NCBI GenBank assembly: GCA_963575745.1
Contig: CAUYUJ010021137.1
Coordinates: 533,335-597,334, forward strand
Direction: 5' to 3'
Origin: Prorocentrum cordatum
Taxonomy: Eukaryota; Sar; Dinophyceae; Prorocentrales; Prorocentraceae
DNA: 64,000 bases
The translations under genes and the position numbers were made by a program. Below, in pieces: positions 1-11,020 of this stretch (the first letter of the stretch is position 1; the number at the start of each line of letters is the position of its first letter). The notes beneath the pieces are model-generated. The model saw nothing but the letters and a program-made list of their open reading frames with translations. It searched no databases and was not told the origin of the DNA.

Positions 1-56
1 AGAAGAATGAGGTCAGGGCGAGACGCACCACACGCGGGGAACGCATGCTGCGTCTC

Positions 57-833
57 CTAGTCTGAGTCATCAGACTGTAGTGCAGCGACGGCGACGAGCG
101 GGGCCTCGTCCTCTTCGAGGGCGAGGGCGGCTCGGGCTCGGCCAAGCGCAGCACCCGAAGATGCTGGCTCAGACAACTGCTGCACAGCCTGCTGGGAGGG
201 ACTCTCATCAGGCATGCCAAACAAAAAACAGGCGGCTTCCTCTTCCGCGTCGAACGGTCCAAGAGGGAGAGATGAGGGGCCAGCAGCTTTAACGATGGTA
301 CACGACGACTCGGACGAAGGGCCGACGACGCGATCATGCTGTTGCCCCTGTGGCGGTACTGGCGGGGGAGGGCCCACCTCCAGCTCCACATCAGCTGGCA
401 CTGGTGTCCCCCCTGCAGCTGTGACCAGTCTCCGCACCAGCTTAGCAGCCCGCAATTCCCGTTTTTGGTCGGTGAGGCGCCGTGGCAGCTCCTCACGCTC
501 CAGGTCTTCGTAACAGGGGCCGGCCTCAACTGAAATACCTTTGCGCTTGGGATGGCGGCCAGCCCCCACAGAACTCCAGGCGGACTTGGCACCCGCACTC
601 TGTGGTTGACCATCACACTGTCTAAGCAAATTGCGAGGCTGCCCGTGGGAGGAATAGGCATGGCATCGCATGCAAAAAGTGAAGGCGGCACCATCGGAGC
701 ATAGCAAAGCTATGCAGTTGTGCCTGAGGGCTGCAAGAACCGCGGAAGTCAGCTTGGAAGCTCTAAGGCACTTCCCAGGGGCTGGCGGGTCCAGACCTCC
801 AGGCCGAGAACCGTCAGGGTTCTTCCGCGGCAC
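57..833 (-). pseudogene. C-terminal segment of the minus-strand LINE polyprotein
   Basis: A 258-residue open frame follows the RNase H part and ends at a TAG at 57-59. It contains a small cysteine/histidine cluster (CSDGAAFTFCMRCHAYSSH, residues about 45-64) that could bind zinc. A basic stretch with helical charge pattern follows (residues 110-140), then a Pro/Ala/Glu-rich tail ending in acidic residues. I do not recognise a named domain. Position and strand suggest it is the C-terminal tail of the LINE protein, perhaps for nucleic-acid binding. It overlaps the RNase H frame by about 85 bases in another phase, so a frameshift separates the two. Confidence 0.5.
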
Positions 834-1452
834 ACCCTTGGCGACCTTGAGTCTTCAATGCGCTGCCAAAACGATGAGACACGAGTCCACTGGTGGGGCC
901 TCGGTTCAATTTTAGGCCTGGGGGGCTTGGGCACAAGCGGGGCTCCTGTCAGGTTGAGCCGAGGCCACTCTGGCATCAGCTCGGCCGACAGACGCATGAC
1001 ACACTGTGCGACAGAGAGGCATTGCTCAAGCCACACCACATCCTCGGGGTCGGGTTGCGGGTGGCGGGCAAGCGAGCTTTTGGCAACAGCATCAGCGGTC
1101 GCTGGATTCTTCGGCAAGTGCCTTGACCTTAAAAAACCCTTCTAAAAGCTTGCGGTGAGCGGGGAGCAACAACCCAGAATACACACGCTGGTAGGACAGA
1201 GCCCTGAGCAGCGGCTCATTGGCTTGTACAACCACATTTTTACAATCAGAGTATATTGAGCTGCCTGGCTTAGCATGCATTGCAACAACAGCGTAAGCCC
1301 CCCCCCCCCCCCCCTTGGGCAGTCTGGAGGCTGGGGGCCCACAGGGGACAACTAATGCGACAGATTTCATTACCGTCGTCACCTACCATCGCTATCCCCC
1401 ACCCAGCCCTGGAGAGTTCTTTGACAGCGTGCGCAACGCAAGAACCGTCCAC
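749..1452 (-). pseudogene. RNase H domain of the minus-strand LINE, split over three frames
   Basis: RNase H removes the RNA strand of the RNA-DNA hybrid during retrotransposition. Its parts lie in three successive frames. At 1452 an opening MDGSC with AGWGIAMV matches the first RNase H strand and its catalytic Asp. Next, SIYSDCKNVV (about 1265-1236) fits the internal Asp motif. Then VKALAEES and, in the next frame, NPATADAVAK (about 1117-1085) fit the C-terminal W-V-K-H and N-x-x-AD signature. The first frameshift coincides with the C run at 1297-1314. Order after RT and zinc knuckle supports the call. The enzyme cannot be made from this copy as read. Confidence 0.65.
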
Positions 1453-1500
1453 GAAAATGTGTCCACATATACTTAGTGATTCCGAAGAACGGCCATTGGC

Positions 1501-2247
1501 TCAGATGATCTCGATGCCAGTGCCTTCTACATCATCACGAGCAGGAAACGGAAAAACGCCCCCTGGATGCCGAAACAGGCCACGAGTGCACAGCAAGTGG
1601 CCTTCTTCATTGATCCCGGGCGCGAGGTCAGTTGGAGGCAGGAGGGGAAACTTTGGCTTGCAACTGTCAAACGCCACCTGCCTCTTGTCATGACACGCTG
1701 TGCAGCGCCAAAGCCGATGAAGCATGGTATCAGGCGCCGTCCCACAAAGCTCGCAGACCGAGCAAACGGCATATCCTGCTTCGGCGGCTCTGGTCCTAGT
1801 CCCCGTGGCATTGCAAGCAACAGCCTTGGCGCAACCTCGCTGGTACGGCGTGCCCTTCCTGGGGCGCAACGTAGCTGCCACCGCGTCATGGCAAACTCGA
1901 TCTCCTGGAATATGCGAGAGCAGTGCTGCACCGCTGGCCCTCTCGTGGGCCCTCTGAACTGCAGCCTTCAAAAGCTTCTTAACAAGGGCTGGGGACGTCA
2001 CAGTGAGCGAAACCTCGGTTCCAAAACCATCCAAGAGGGCACAGTAGTTGGGCATGCTCCAAGAAATTCTCCTCAAGGCCAGCTTCATGCCCCCCAGGGG
2101 GCCCTGAACCCCGCGCCAGGTTTTGGGCCCAGGGGTACGGAAAACAACCCTCCAAGCGCCCCTCAGCTCAGCCCACGGGATGACAAAGGGAAAGAGCTTG
2201 GTTTGGTTGGCCCAAATCTCCTTGGAGTACCTCGCCATAGGCGCCAC
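1501..2247 (-). pseudogene. LINE RT C-terminal region with CCHC zinc knuckle
   Basis: A 248-residue frame continues the reverse transcriptase after a frameshift near 2180-2240. It starts with a thumb/connection-like stretch (RYSKEIWANQTKLFPF) and contains a CCHC knuckle at residues 165-182: C165-x2-C168-x8-H177-x4-C182, with C162 just before. LINE proteins of this type carry such a knuckle between RT and RNase H, and it probably contacts template RNA or target DNA. The frame ends at 1501, just before RNase H begins in another frame. The zinc ligands are intact, which makes this one of the better preserved parts of the copy. Confidence 0.65.
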
Positions 2248-3869
2248 AGCAGGGTGCCAGGTCGGGTCCTGGGATAATCAGGACAGAGGTCCGTGGCCTC
2301 ATCTTGGCAGACGGCTGCATAATACTGGCGGCGGCAACCTGCAGTCTGTCCCATTCGTAATTCGAGAGCCCATGAACCTCATACCCAAACGTGAGGCTGG
2401 GGAGGGGGCCCGCGGTGAAAACTTTGACAGCATGCCGCCCTAGGGGCCGCTTGGCTCGCTTGAGCCCCCTAACCTTTTTGTTGAAAACTCGCTTGCGGTC
2501 AGAGAACTTTTTCCCCCTACCAGGAAGCCGACGGGGGGAACCTGGGGCAAAATCGATGCCCAAATTGACGGCCCCTTGGATGATGGGCCCCGCGAGGCCG
2601 CCGAGACAGTCCCTGACTTGCGTGGCGAGCGCGTCCGACGAGGCAACGAGGGGGGCTTTATCAGGGGAGATGACCGCGCCCATATCGGCCTCGACGGCCT
2701 GCCTGAGGTTGGCCGCGGCCTCAGGGAGGTGCCCGACAATGTAGGTATTGGACCCGTTGCAGCTGAGACCGTAATCGTCAATGTAAACGTCGAGCGTGAT
2801 ACCTGGTGACAGCTGCAACGCGTCGAGAGCAGGAATGGCATTGATGCGCGCCATGGTGGTCGCTAGGCCACAGCCGGCGATGACGCCGTTGGTGACGTGG
2901 AACGGGCCGACGACCACGCCGCCGAGAGAAATAAACCTGCCGTGTCGATATCCTTGCACAGCAAGCCGAGCTAACTGGACGGGGAACTTAAACTGGTGGC
3001 AACGCTGAAGGAGCGTGGCCAAGTGCACCAACTCAAAACATTTGTAGAGGTCCCACAGAATCGTGCAGCTGGCTTGGTTGCTGGCCACAGCTCCGTCATC
3101 TCGCAAAGTCTGCCTCCAGACAACATCGACAGCGGAAGAAAACTGGGATCCGGCGAAGTAGCTGCGCTGAAACTTGCCTGCGGCACCGCCCCCAGAGGCG
3201 GTGGGAACTGCAGAAAAGGCCGATGGGCCGATACCCTCCAGAGGGTTTGTTGAGAAGGGGAAGCACAACCAGGGAGGTTTGCCCAGGAAGCAGCCCAGAA
3301 GCTTCCATGATGGAGTACATGGTGCCCAGGACATCCGAGGGCCCATCAGAGAGAGAGGCAAAATGTTTCATGTGGAAACCGTCAACAGCAGTGGCAGATC
3401 GGGCGGCATACCGCCTGGAGGCCGACCGCAGGGTTTCAGCAGCGAGGCGAGGGAGGGGTTCGACGAATTGGAACTTGGCCTCCTGCGAGGGGGGGTCGGG
3501 GGTAGCACCCCATAACTGACTGAACTCACGGGCCTCCGAGGCCAGCAGCGCCAGGGGGTCCGAGATGACAGCTCCTTCTCTGCTGAGGGTCGTGGTGGGG
3601 GTCCACGGCTGGCTGCCTCTAACATGCTGGTGAGCTCTCCTGGCGCCCTGGTCGATGGACTGAAGAAGCCACACCTTCCACTCAGCGAGTGCCTGCGATT
3701 TGGCCTTCACGGCAAAGGTCGCAAGGTGCTCGTCTAAGTCGGAGAGAATGGGTTCCCCAATGGCGAGGTCGAGGAGATCATGCTGACCTAAAAAAGTCTG
3801 CACCCACATGACAAGGTCACTGTGGACATCCAGCCCCTGCTTCAATAAGCCAGGGGGGTTGAGCAACAA
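2168..3869 (-). pseudogene. Reverse transcriptase of the minus-strand LINE (YIDD), one frameshift
   Basis: Two overlapping frames make one RT. The first (3869-3096) holds the linker and fingers: DGFHMKHFASL, then LVVLPLLNKPSGGYRPIGLF, the usual RT motif 1-2. The second (3361-2168) carries motif A WDLYKCFE (residues 103-110), a motif-B-like GVIAGCGLATTMAR (159-172) and the active-site YIDD (193-196, bases 2774-2785). A conserved C-terminal part follows, with basic KKFSDRKRVFNKKVRG (about 264-279). The switch of frame lies after the GYRPIGLF block, near 3220-3260. The polymerase Asp residues are all present, so the catalytic core has suffered little beyond the frame break. Confidence 0.85.
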
Positions 3870-3898
3870 CCTCCGAACTTCCCGGGCCTGGGCGGATC

Positions 3899-4945
3899 CT
3901 ATTTGATCGAAAACAAATGGGGCTGTCGGTGGGGGGCCTCCCGATCTTGATCGAGGATGCTAACCCAATGCTGCTGTGGCATCTCCCCCCTGCCCCCCCA
4001 ACAGGGCAGGGTGGTTTGCCTGCCCCTCGCTAGCTCCTTCTCCGAAAGGTCGGCCCAGTGCTTATAGAGGGCGTCGAGCAGGCGCTGTACAGCGTGCACG
4101 TCACCACTGCGGCAGGCATCTAAGGCATGATCAGCTTCGCACTGAACAGACGTCCAATCTGGAGGTGGAGGCACAGGACCGGTCGCGGGCTCGGTCGGCA
4201 ACGGCGGAGGCTTCCGAAACACGAGCCCGTGGAGCTTCCCGATCCCAGCGTGAAGCTGCATTTGCACGGGGAGGTGAGTGACTAGGTTAAACGTGTGAAT
4301 GGCACTGACGGAAGAGATACCTTTGGCAAGCCCAGTGGTGACGATACAATAATCGAGCATGCTAGCGCCACACGTGCCCACGACGTGTTTGGGGACGACC
4401 ACCTGCGCCCCCAACCTGTTGACAATCCCTGGCGAGACGATCTTGTCGGGGCCCATGTTAAAATCAGCTCCGATGGTGGTGGGTAAGCCTACCTGCTCAA
4501 CGACCGTGCCGATGCATGCCAGGAGCTCCACGTCGGCCTCCGAGAGCCCCTCAGCAGTACGCATGTAGGTGCTGCAAACGAGGATGGGACACCGCCAGGT
4601 ACGCACTACAGCTCCGATCGAACGATGACGGTCGATGATGTGGCCTCCAGGAGGTGCGGGACATCCCAAAGAATTCTGAACCAGGATCCCTACCCCTGAC
4701 GAAGTACCATGTCCTACTCCTGGAGCTGCAGGCCCAAGGATAGCTTTCCACCCATGCCGATGGGCCCAGCCTGTAGCCTCCTCCAGCTCAGTTTCAAGCA
4801 AGTGGTGCTCTTGGATCAAGAGAATGTGCGCACCGCACTTAGGGGGCCAAGCTTTAGACCGCCTCCCGAGTCGGATTGCCAAGACGTGACGTTGGCAGTC
4901 TGGATGACGAAGGGGCGTGGAAGGGGAAAAAACTTGGGCGCCTGA
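3899..4945 (-). pseudogene. Apurinic/apyrimidinic-type endonuclease domain (EEP) of the minus-strand LINE
   Basis: This domain nicks target DNA to prime reverse transcription. The opening IQTANVTSW (T codon at 4899) lies in the upstream frame, and the rest (4882-3899, 327 residues) in a neighbouring frame, so a break lies near 4880. Visible EEP motifs are QEHH (24-27, metal-binding Glu), SSGVGILV (61-68), GADFNMGP (138-145, the usual GDFN), MLDYCIV (175-181) and THLPVQM (202-208), where most families have SDH. The change from SDH to THL would affect a catalytic His-Asp pair, but the rest is well kept. A Pro-rich linker and then the RT follow. Confidence 0.8.
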
Positions 4946-5330
4946 GAGCGTTCTACATCGAAGCCAGGGGTGGTCTTGGTATAAGCTTCTTGGCCCTCGG
5001 TGCCGAAAAATCCAGGTGGACCGTGCCGTTGCCCAGGGAGATGGCCGCCAGCGGCCTGACGGGGACAGGCGCTGTCCGACTTGGCAAGGGTGGCCTCCGC
5101 AGCTTGCGACAGGTTGAAAAACTTGCGGGCTTCAGCCCACTGAGCGTCGAGAGAGCTGCACACTCCGTCGACACTCTCGCGATGCGACCCATGATGGGGA
5201 GGCGTTCTGAGACCGAGGATTCCGAAACCATCCGAACCAAGAGTTGGGGACGGGCAGTAAAAGCTCCCTTGGGCGCTCACCGTGAGAGCGCTGTAACTGG
5301 CACGCGCGCGCAGGCATGGGTGCGCGGCCA
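4946..5330 (-). pseudogene. Pre-endonuclease segment of the minus-strand LINE
   Basis: One frame (within 5937-4816) reads into the endonuclease start without a stop. Its last 100 residues look coding: WAEARKFFNLSQAAEATLAK forms a plausible helix, then a Gly/Pro-rich linker and FFPLPRPF lead directly to IQTANVTSW. The upstream part of the same frame (above about 5330) looks like a shadow of the ORF1-like frame. No named domain is recognised. It is probably the N-terminus of the second LINE protein or the ORF1-ORF2 connection. Confidence 0.4.
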
Positions 5331-5332
5331 GG

Positions 5333-5970
5333 CTATGCACTGGTTCCTCCCCCCGCCCCGTCAGGAGCAGGGGGGGGAGGTTGAAGGGCCTTCTCTGCCT
5401 TGGCCCGCACATCGTCTGCTGCTGGGGCTCCACCACCAGCTGGGGTAGCCTCGGCGGCAGCCGCGGCAGGGGCAGCTGCCGGTGCCTCACGCGCCTCATC
5501 AGCTCCAACATCTCCCCCAGCAGCTGCCCCCTGGTCAGTGCGCCGCCGCTTGCTGGCCACTCGAGCCAGGTGCTCCCGATGTGCATCTCGGGCAGCTTTG
5601 GCGGCGGCCACCAGGGGGCCCAGCAGGTCTTTGGCGAGCTTGGACACGCCCGCATTGAGGTCCTCCTTCCGCTTGGCGATCTCTTCGCGGTCCTTCTCCT
5701 CAAGCTCGGCATCGCCCTCGAAGAAACTAACCTCGTCCACTGTGAGGAAAGCGCCCAGGTCGAACGTGTCAGCGCACAGGTCTTCCAGCATGAGCTCGGT
5801 AGGGGCTGGAGCAGCAGGAACGGGAGCCACAGACGCCTGCTGGTGCAGGTCCGCCACCAACGCCTTGTACTGCTGGCCGGCTGCGGCCAGCTCCTCACGC
5901 ATGCTGCGCACCGTGTCCTCGAGCTTGGCGACGTCATTCCTCCATCCCAAGAGCTTGTTCACCTCCTTGT
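5333..5970 (-). pseudogene. ORF1-like coiled-coil protein of the minus-strand LINE, cut by the assembly gap
   Basis: From the gap edge the frame reads a coiled-coil-like helix (LEDTVRSMREELAAAGQQYK), then an acidic part (FFEGDAELEEKDREEIAKRK) and further helices (KDLLGPLVAAAKAARDAHRE). A basic KRRR patch and an Ala/Gly/Pro-rich tail end at 5333. Coiled coil plus basic patch upstream of the endonuclease fits an ORF1/gag-like RNA-binding chaperone. The start is lost in the N gap. The segment at 6261-6420 beyond the gap, embedded between simple repeats, may belong to it but cannot be joined from this sequence. Confidence 0.5.
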
Positions 5971-6070
5971 NNNNNNNNNNNNNNNNNNNNNNNNNNNNNN
6001 NNNNNNNNNNNNNNNNNNNNNNNNNNNNNNNNNNNNNNNNNNNNNNNNNNNNNNNNNNNNNNNNNNNNNN
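5971..6070. other. Assembly gap (100 N)
   Basis: Exactly 100 N, the usual placeholder for a gap of unknown size. It lies between the LINE ORF1-like part and GGA/GAT repeats. True distance and even adjacency of the two sides are uncertain. Any translated frame through it is meaningless. Confidence 0.98.
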
Positions 6071-6260
6071 AGGAGGAGGAAGGCTGAAGGAGGAAAGAGG
6101 GATGAAGGGGGAAGGAGAAAGGAGGAAGGATGAGGGATGATTGCGGGGAGAGGAGGGAGGATGGAGGAGGGAGCAGGGAGGAGGAGGAGGAGGAAGAGGA
6201 GGAGGAGGAGGAGGAGGAGGAGGAGGAATAGGATGAGGAGGAGGAGAAGGAGACGGACAT
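6071..6260. repeat. GGA/AGG-rich simple repeat
   Basis: Purine-rich triplet repeat (AGGAGG units with GAAG interruptions), densest at 6170-6255. It is followed by about 160 bases of non-repetitive DNA (6261-6420) before the GAT array. Confidence 0.9.
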
Positions 6261-6420
6261 GGTTCCCCCTCGTGAGGTCCAAGGCGTCGGGGCCGAAGCC
6301 CCTGCAGCTGAGCAAACAGGAGACCATGCTGCTCGGCCCCCACGTCTCCATGCAACTGCAGGCGCTTTTGGCGAGGGCCGCTCCCTCGCTCGCTGGCCCG
6401 CTTCCTGTCTCCGGGGAGAG

Positions 6421-7560
<1,140 letters not shown>

Positions 7561-8109
7561 TAATACTAGTGGTAAATCGAGGAATAACAATACATAAAAG
7601 ATTAAGCCGCATACTACGAATACTATGAAGACGACTAATAGTACGTACGCGTATTCAAATCTGTAGAAAGGGATGATAATAGCAACAAGGAGAAACTGAA
7701 TCTTAATACTACGCATCTGACTATTGACAACCATGCGACGCACACTACTCTACCAGAAATAACGCGACGAAGATTACGAGCACGAAACATATTACGGATA
7801 AGACGCCGATGCGTACTAATAAGAATACGAATGCGAATGTCAGCAATCATGTTACCAACATTGAGAACACGAATAAGCATATTACGAATACTACTAATGG
7901 TACTACCAACTAGCGCAACATGTACTACCAATGTATAGTAATGATACCAGTAACAACATAAACTGGTTAATCATAGTAATGCTTTTGCAAGGTCCAAGCA
8001 ATAAGCCGAGTGCGAATAACGATACGAATTTCACTACTGCGTATAACCTTACGAATCGTAATCATACTACTAAGAATATCACGAATGCGAATACTAATAC
8101 TAATTTTGC
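7561..8109. other. Degenerate A+T-richer triplet-patterned DNA, no gene
   Basis: The sequence is built from scrambled AAT, ACT, ACG and ACA triplets (for example ACGAATACTATGAAG). It looks like an eroded AAT/ACT microsatellite and is clearly lower in G+C than its surroundings. The same texture returns at 9090-9310, so it flanks the G+C-rich relic at 8110-9079 on both sides. Confidence 0.6.
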
Positions 8110-9079
8110 CGGGTTTATTGCGCGGGAGTCCAGCGTCCACATCGCCGAGAGATTGCCCGACAGCCGCGCGGCTGATTTTCTGCTGCGCAACTTGGGGAAC
8201 GCGGTGACGCCCGTGACACTGTGGGCCGTGCTGGTGATCGCGCCGCACCTTTTTCCCAGACGGCTTTCAGGTTCTCTGCGCTCCGCGCAGACCGCCGCTG
8301 CTCCTCGGGCGCAACTTTGAAGTCCGATACTTGGGAATCGCAGATGGATGGCGTCGTTCGCCGCGCATCATCACTACTGCGACTGGAACTGTGCCCGCGA
8401 CGCGGCGCCCGGGAGTCGCCGCCGATACAGCGCCGACGATGGGGCCAGTGGAAGGCGCGCCGCGGCGCGTCGGCGCAGGCGGTATGCCCCCCTTGAGCTC
8501 GCCGCTTTCGTCGACCAACGGTGGCGCGCTGCTCGAGGGGCACGACAGATGTGGGCAGAAGAACGCGATGCTGTCGTTCCCCACGGAAGCCTTCAGTGAC
8601 GACTTCAGTGACGACTGGGCCGCGGTCTCTGCGCTCTGCCATCAGTTCATGCGGGCCAGCAGACGCCCCAGTGCGTGGAGCGGCGTTCGGCTCGCAATGC
8701 GCCCGTGCAGCTACGAATCCCTGCGCCCAGCGCTGATCTGCAGAGCGTATGCCCGCAGTGGCGCACCCCTCCGAATCGATCACTTCGTGAGTCGGCGCGG
8801 CGGCGTGCGCGTCGAGTGCGCACAGAGGCCCATCACAGTCTCAGTGAACGTCGATCTGGGTACCGTGCTTGGGCAGCTCCAATGGGGTCATGGGTGATTT
8901 CGTCGGTCATCGCTCGGCTGCCAACGGTCGAGTGGTACGATGGTCTCCTCTCCGGCGAGTGCCGCACCGCTGATCCAAACGCTATTGTGGAAATCTGGCA
9001 GTCTGGCGGGTCGAATCGCGCTCCCGCCGCATTGTTCTGTTGGTTGAAATTTACCCTTTCGAGACTAGACTGTGTCTGA
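8110..9079 (+). pseudogene. Coding relic inside degenerate triplet DNA; possible DNMT-like C-terminus
   Basis: Three frames in succession look coding on the plus strand. The first (8108-8320) contains RLPDSRAADFLLRNLGNAV followed by TPVTLWAVLVIAPHL. This resembles the last motif of cytosine-5 methyltransferases (GNAV-x-P plus helix), but it is only about 35 residues. The second frame (8331-8897) and third (to 9079, ending KFTLSRLDCV) have no domain I recognise. No upstream methyltransferase motifs are present, because the region starts abruptly at the triplet DNA. The family assignment is weak; that this is a truncated coding relic is more likely. An antisense frame (8783-8115) is also open but looks like a shadow. 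Confidence 0.35.
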
Positions 9080-9479
9080 ACGGCGAAGCTAGACGAATGA
9101 TAATGATGACGCGAATGAAGCAATGCTGGTGCCATTAATGATCATGATGCGAATACTTTACTGCGTAAGCGACGAGAGCGCATCCGAATACTAATGGTAT
9201 TGCTAATTATATTACCAATACTAGTCATGCAAATCATACCAAAGCTTCTGCTCATTCTCACCGTAATATCAGTCTACATTTAGTAATAGTACCAAAGCTA
9301 ATAGTAGTGCTAAAGTAGGGATGTTTTCTTTTATCGCACTGCGGAATTATTCCCAACCCTCCTTGGTTGAACATTACCTAACAGCGAAGACTGATCGGCT
9401 TCTAGTGGGCTCAAAGCAGAGCATCTTGACTCCCCAAGGGGGGTCTGGGCAGATGCCGGACGGGTGCCGGGGAAAACCG
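9080..9479. other. Second block of degenerate triplet DNA, then unique sequence
   Basis: 9090-9310 again shows eroded AAT/ACT/ACG triplets. 9311-9479 is unique sequence leading into the 73-bp array. No gene is seen. Confidence 0.5.
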
Positions 9480-9935
9480 GGGACTCCCTATTTTCATTGC
9501 CAGGAGAGACATTTTGACTGCCCGGAGCCAACAGAGCACCACTCCCAGGCCACATTTTGAATGCCCGGAGCCAATTGTAGGCCACTTGGTGTTCTTCGAG
9601 CTCCCAGAACACCACTCCTAGGCCACATTTTGAATGCCCGGAGCCAACTGTAGGCCAATTCGTGTTCTTCGTGTTCCCAGAACACCATTCCCAGGCCTCA
9701 TTTTGAATGCCCGGAACCAGCTGTAGGCCACTTCGTGTTCTTCGTGTTCCCAGAACACCATTCCCAGGCCACATTTTGAATGCCCGGAACCAGCTGTAGG
9801 CCACTTCGTGTTCTTCGTGCTCCCAGAACACTATTCTTGTATTATATTTTGATTGCCCAGAGCCAACTGTGGGCCACTTCGTGGTCTTCGTGTTCCCAGA
9901 ACACCAGTCCTGTGCCATATTTTGAATGCCTGAGC
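9480..9935. repeat. 73-bp tandem repeat, about six copies
   Basis: The landmark CATTTTGAATGCCCGGAGCC recurs with starts at 9553, 9626, 9699, 9772, 9845 and 9918, an exact 73-base step. Copies differ by scattered substitutions, and the first and last are the most diverged. The minus strand is open through the array in all phases, giving a 195-residue frame; since 73 is not a multiple of three, the peptide cycles through three frames. Confidence 0.95.
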
Positions 9936-10685
9936 TGAGGCAGGCTGAGGCCGAGGCCGGCTGAGGCCGAGGCAGGCTGAGGCTGAGGCTGAGGCACGCC
10001 GAGGCAGAGGCAGGCTGAGGCTAAGGAAGGCTGAGGCTGAGGCTGAGGCAGGCTGAGGCCGAGGCAGGCTGAAGATGAGGGTGCGGCAGGCTGAGGCTGA
10101 GGCAGGCTGAGGCTGAGGCGGGCTGAGGCTGGGGCTGAGGCTGAGGCCGAGGCAGGCTGAGGCTGATGCCGAGGCAGGCCGAGGCAGGGTGAGGCTGAGG
10201 CTGAGGCTGATGGTGAGGCAGGCTGAGGCTGAGGCTGAGGCAGGCTGAGGCTGAGGCAGGCTGAGGCTCAGGCCGAGGCAGGCTCATGCCGAGGCAGGCT
10301 GAGGCTGAGGCTGAGACTGAGGCTGAGGCTGAGGCTGAGGATGAGGCCGAGGCAGGCCGAAGCTGAGACAAGGTGAGGCTGAATGGGGGGGGGGAGGGGG
10401 GGGGGGGGAGGGGAGGCTGAGGCAGGCTGAGGCCGAGGCAGGCTGAGGCCGAGGCAGGCTGAGGCTGAGACTGAGGCAAGCCGAGGCAGGCTGAGGCTGA
10501 GGCTGAGGCTGAGGCAGGCTGAGGCTGAGGCAGGCTGAGGCTGAGGCTGACGAAGGTTGAGGCCGAGGCAGGCTGAGGCTGAGGCTGAGGCAGGCTGAGG
10601 CTGAGGCCGAGGCAGGCTGAGGCTGAGGCTGAGGCAAGCCGAGGTAGGCTGAGGCTGAGGCTGAAACAGAGGCAGGTTGAGGCAT
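9936..10685. repeat. GCTGAG/GCCGAG hexamer minisatellite
   Basis: Runs of CTGAGG, often grouped as GAGGCAGGCTGAGGCTGAG, fill 750 bases. A G-rich interruption lies at 10383-10415. Minus-strand frames read as Pro/Gln/Ser/Ala/Leu dipeptide repeats and are not genes. Confidence 0.95.
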
Positions 10686-11020
10686 CCGTAGGAATCCATA
10701 GGAATCCCTAGGAATCTCTAGGACTCCGTAGGCATCCTTAGGAATCCGTAGGCGTAGTTAAGCTTCCTCAGGAATCCTTAGGATTCCATTGGATCCTAAG
10801 GCCGTTGCCACCGCGACTGTCATTGCGAATGCGACTGCGACTGCGAGAACAGCAGAATTCTACAACTGGATTCTCACCTGAATATTAAGGGGAATGCTTC
10901 CAGGTCTGCTTATAGACATCGCTGTTAGGTTGCTTTGCCGGGATGTTTTGAATAGAGCAGTGTGGTCTCCACTCCTTCCTTCCCGCCTCCCTCTTGCCTC
11001 CTTCTGTCTTGCCTGCGGGG
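10686..11020. repeat. TAGGAATCC-type 10-11-bp repeat, then unique sequence
   Basis: 10686-10800 holds about ten imperfect copies of AGGAATCCGT. 10801-11020 contains GCGACTGC-type short repeats and unique DNA leading into the 101-bp satellite. No gene is seen. Confidence 0.75.

Larger units (their letters stand above)
57..5970 (-). mobile_element. Decayed LINE (non-LTR retrotransposon), endonuclease-RT-RNase H type
   Basis: Read on the minus strand, the coding pieces follow LINE order: coiled-coil ORF1-like part (5970-5333), apurinic-type endonuclease (4945-3899), reverse transcriptase (3869-2168), CCHC knuckle (2247-1501), RNase H (1452-749) and a Cys/Pro-rich tail (833-57). Successive pieces are in different frames, so the copy carries several frameshifts; one lies at the 18-base C run near 1297. 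The 5' end runs into the N gap at 5971. The 3' end lies near or beyond the left edge of the window, and no poly-A tail or target duplication is visible. Domain motifs support the class strongly; exact ends are unknown. Confidence 0.85.
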
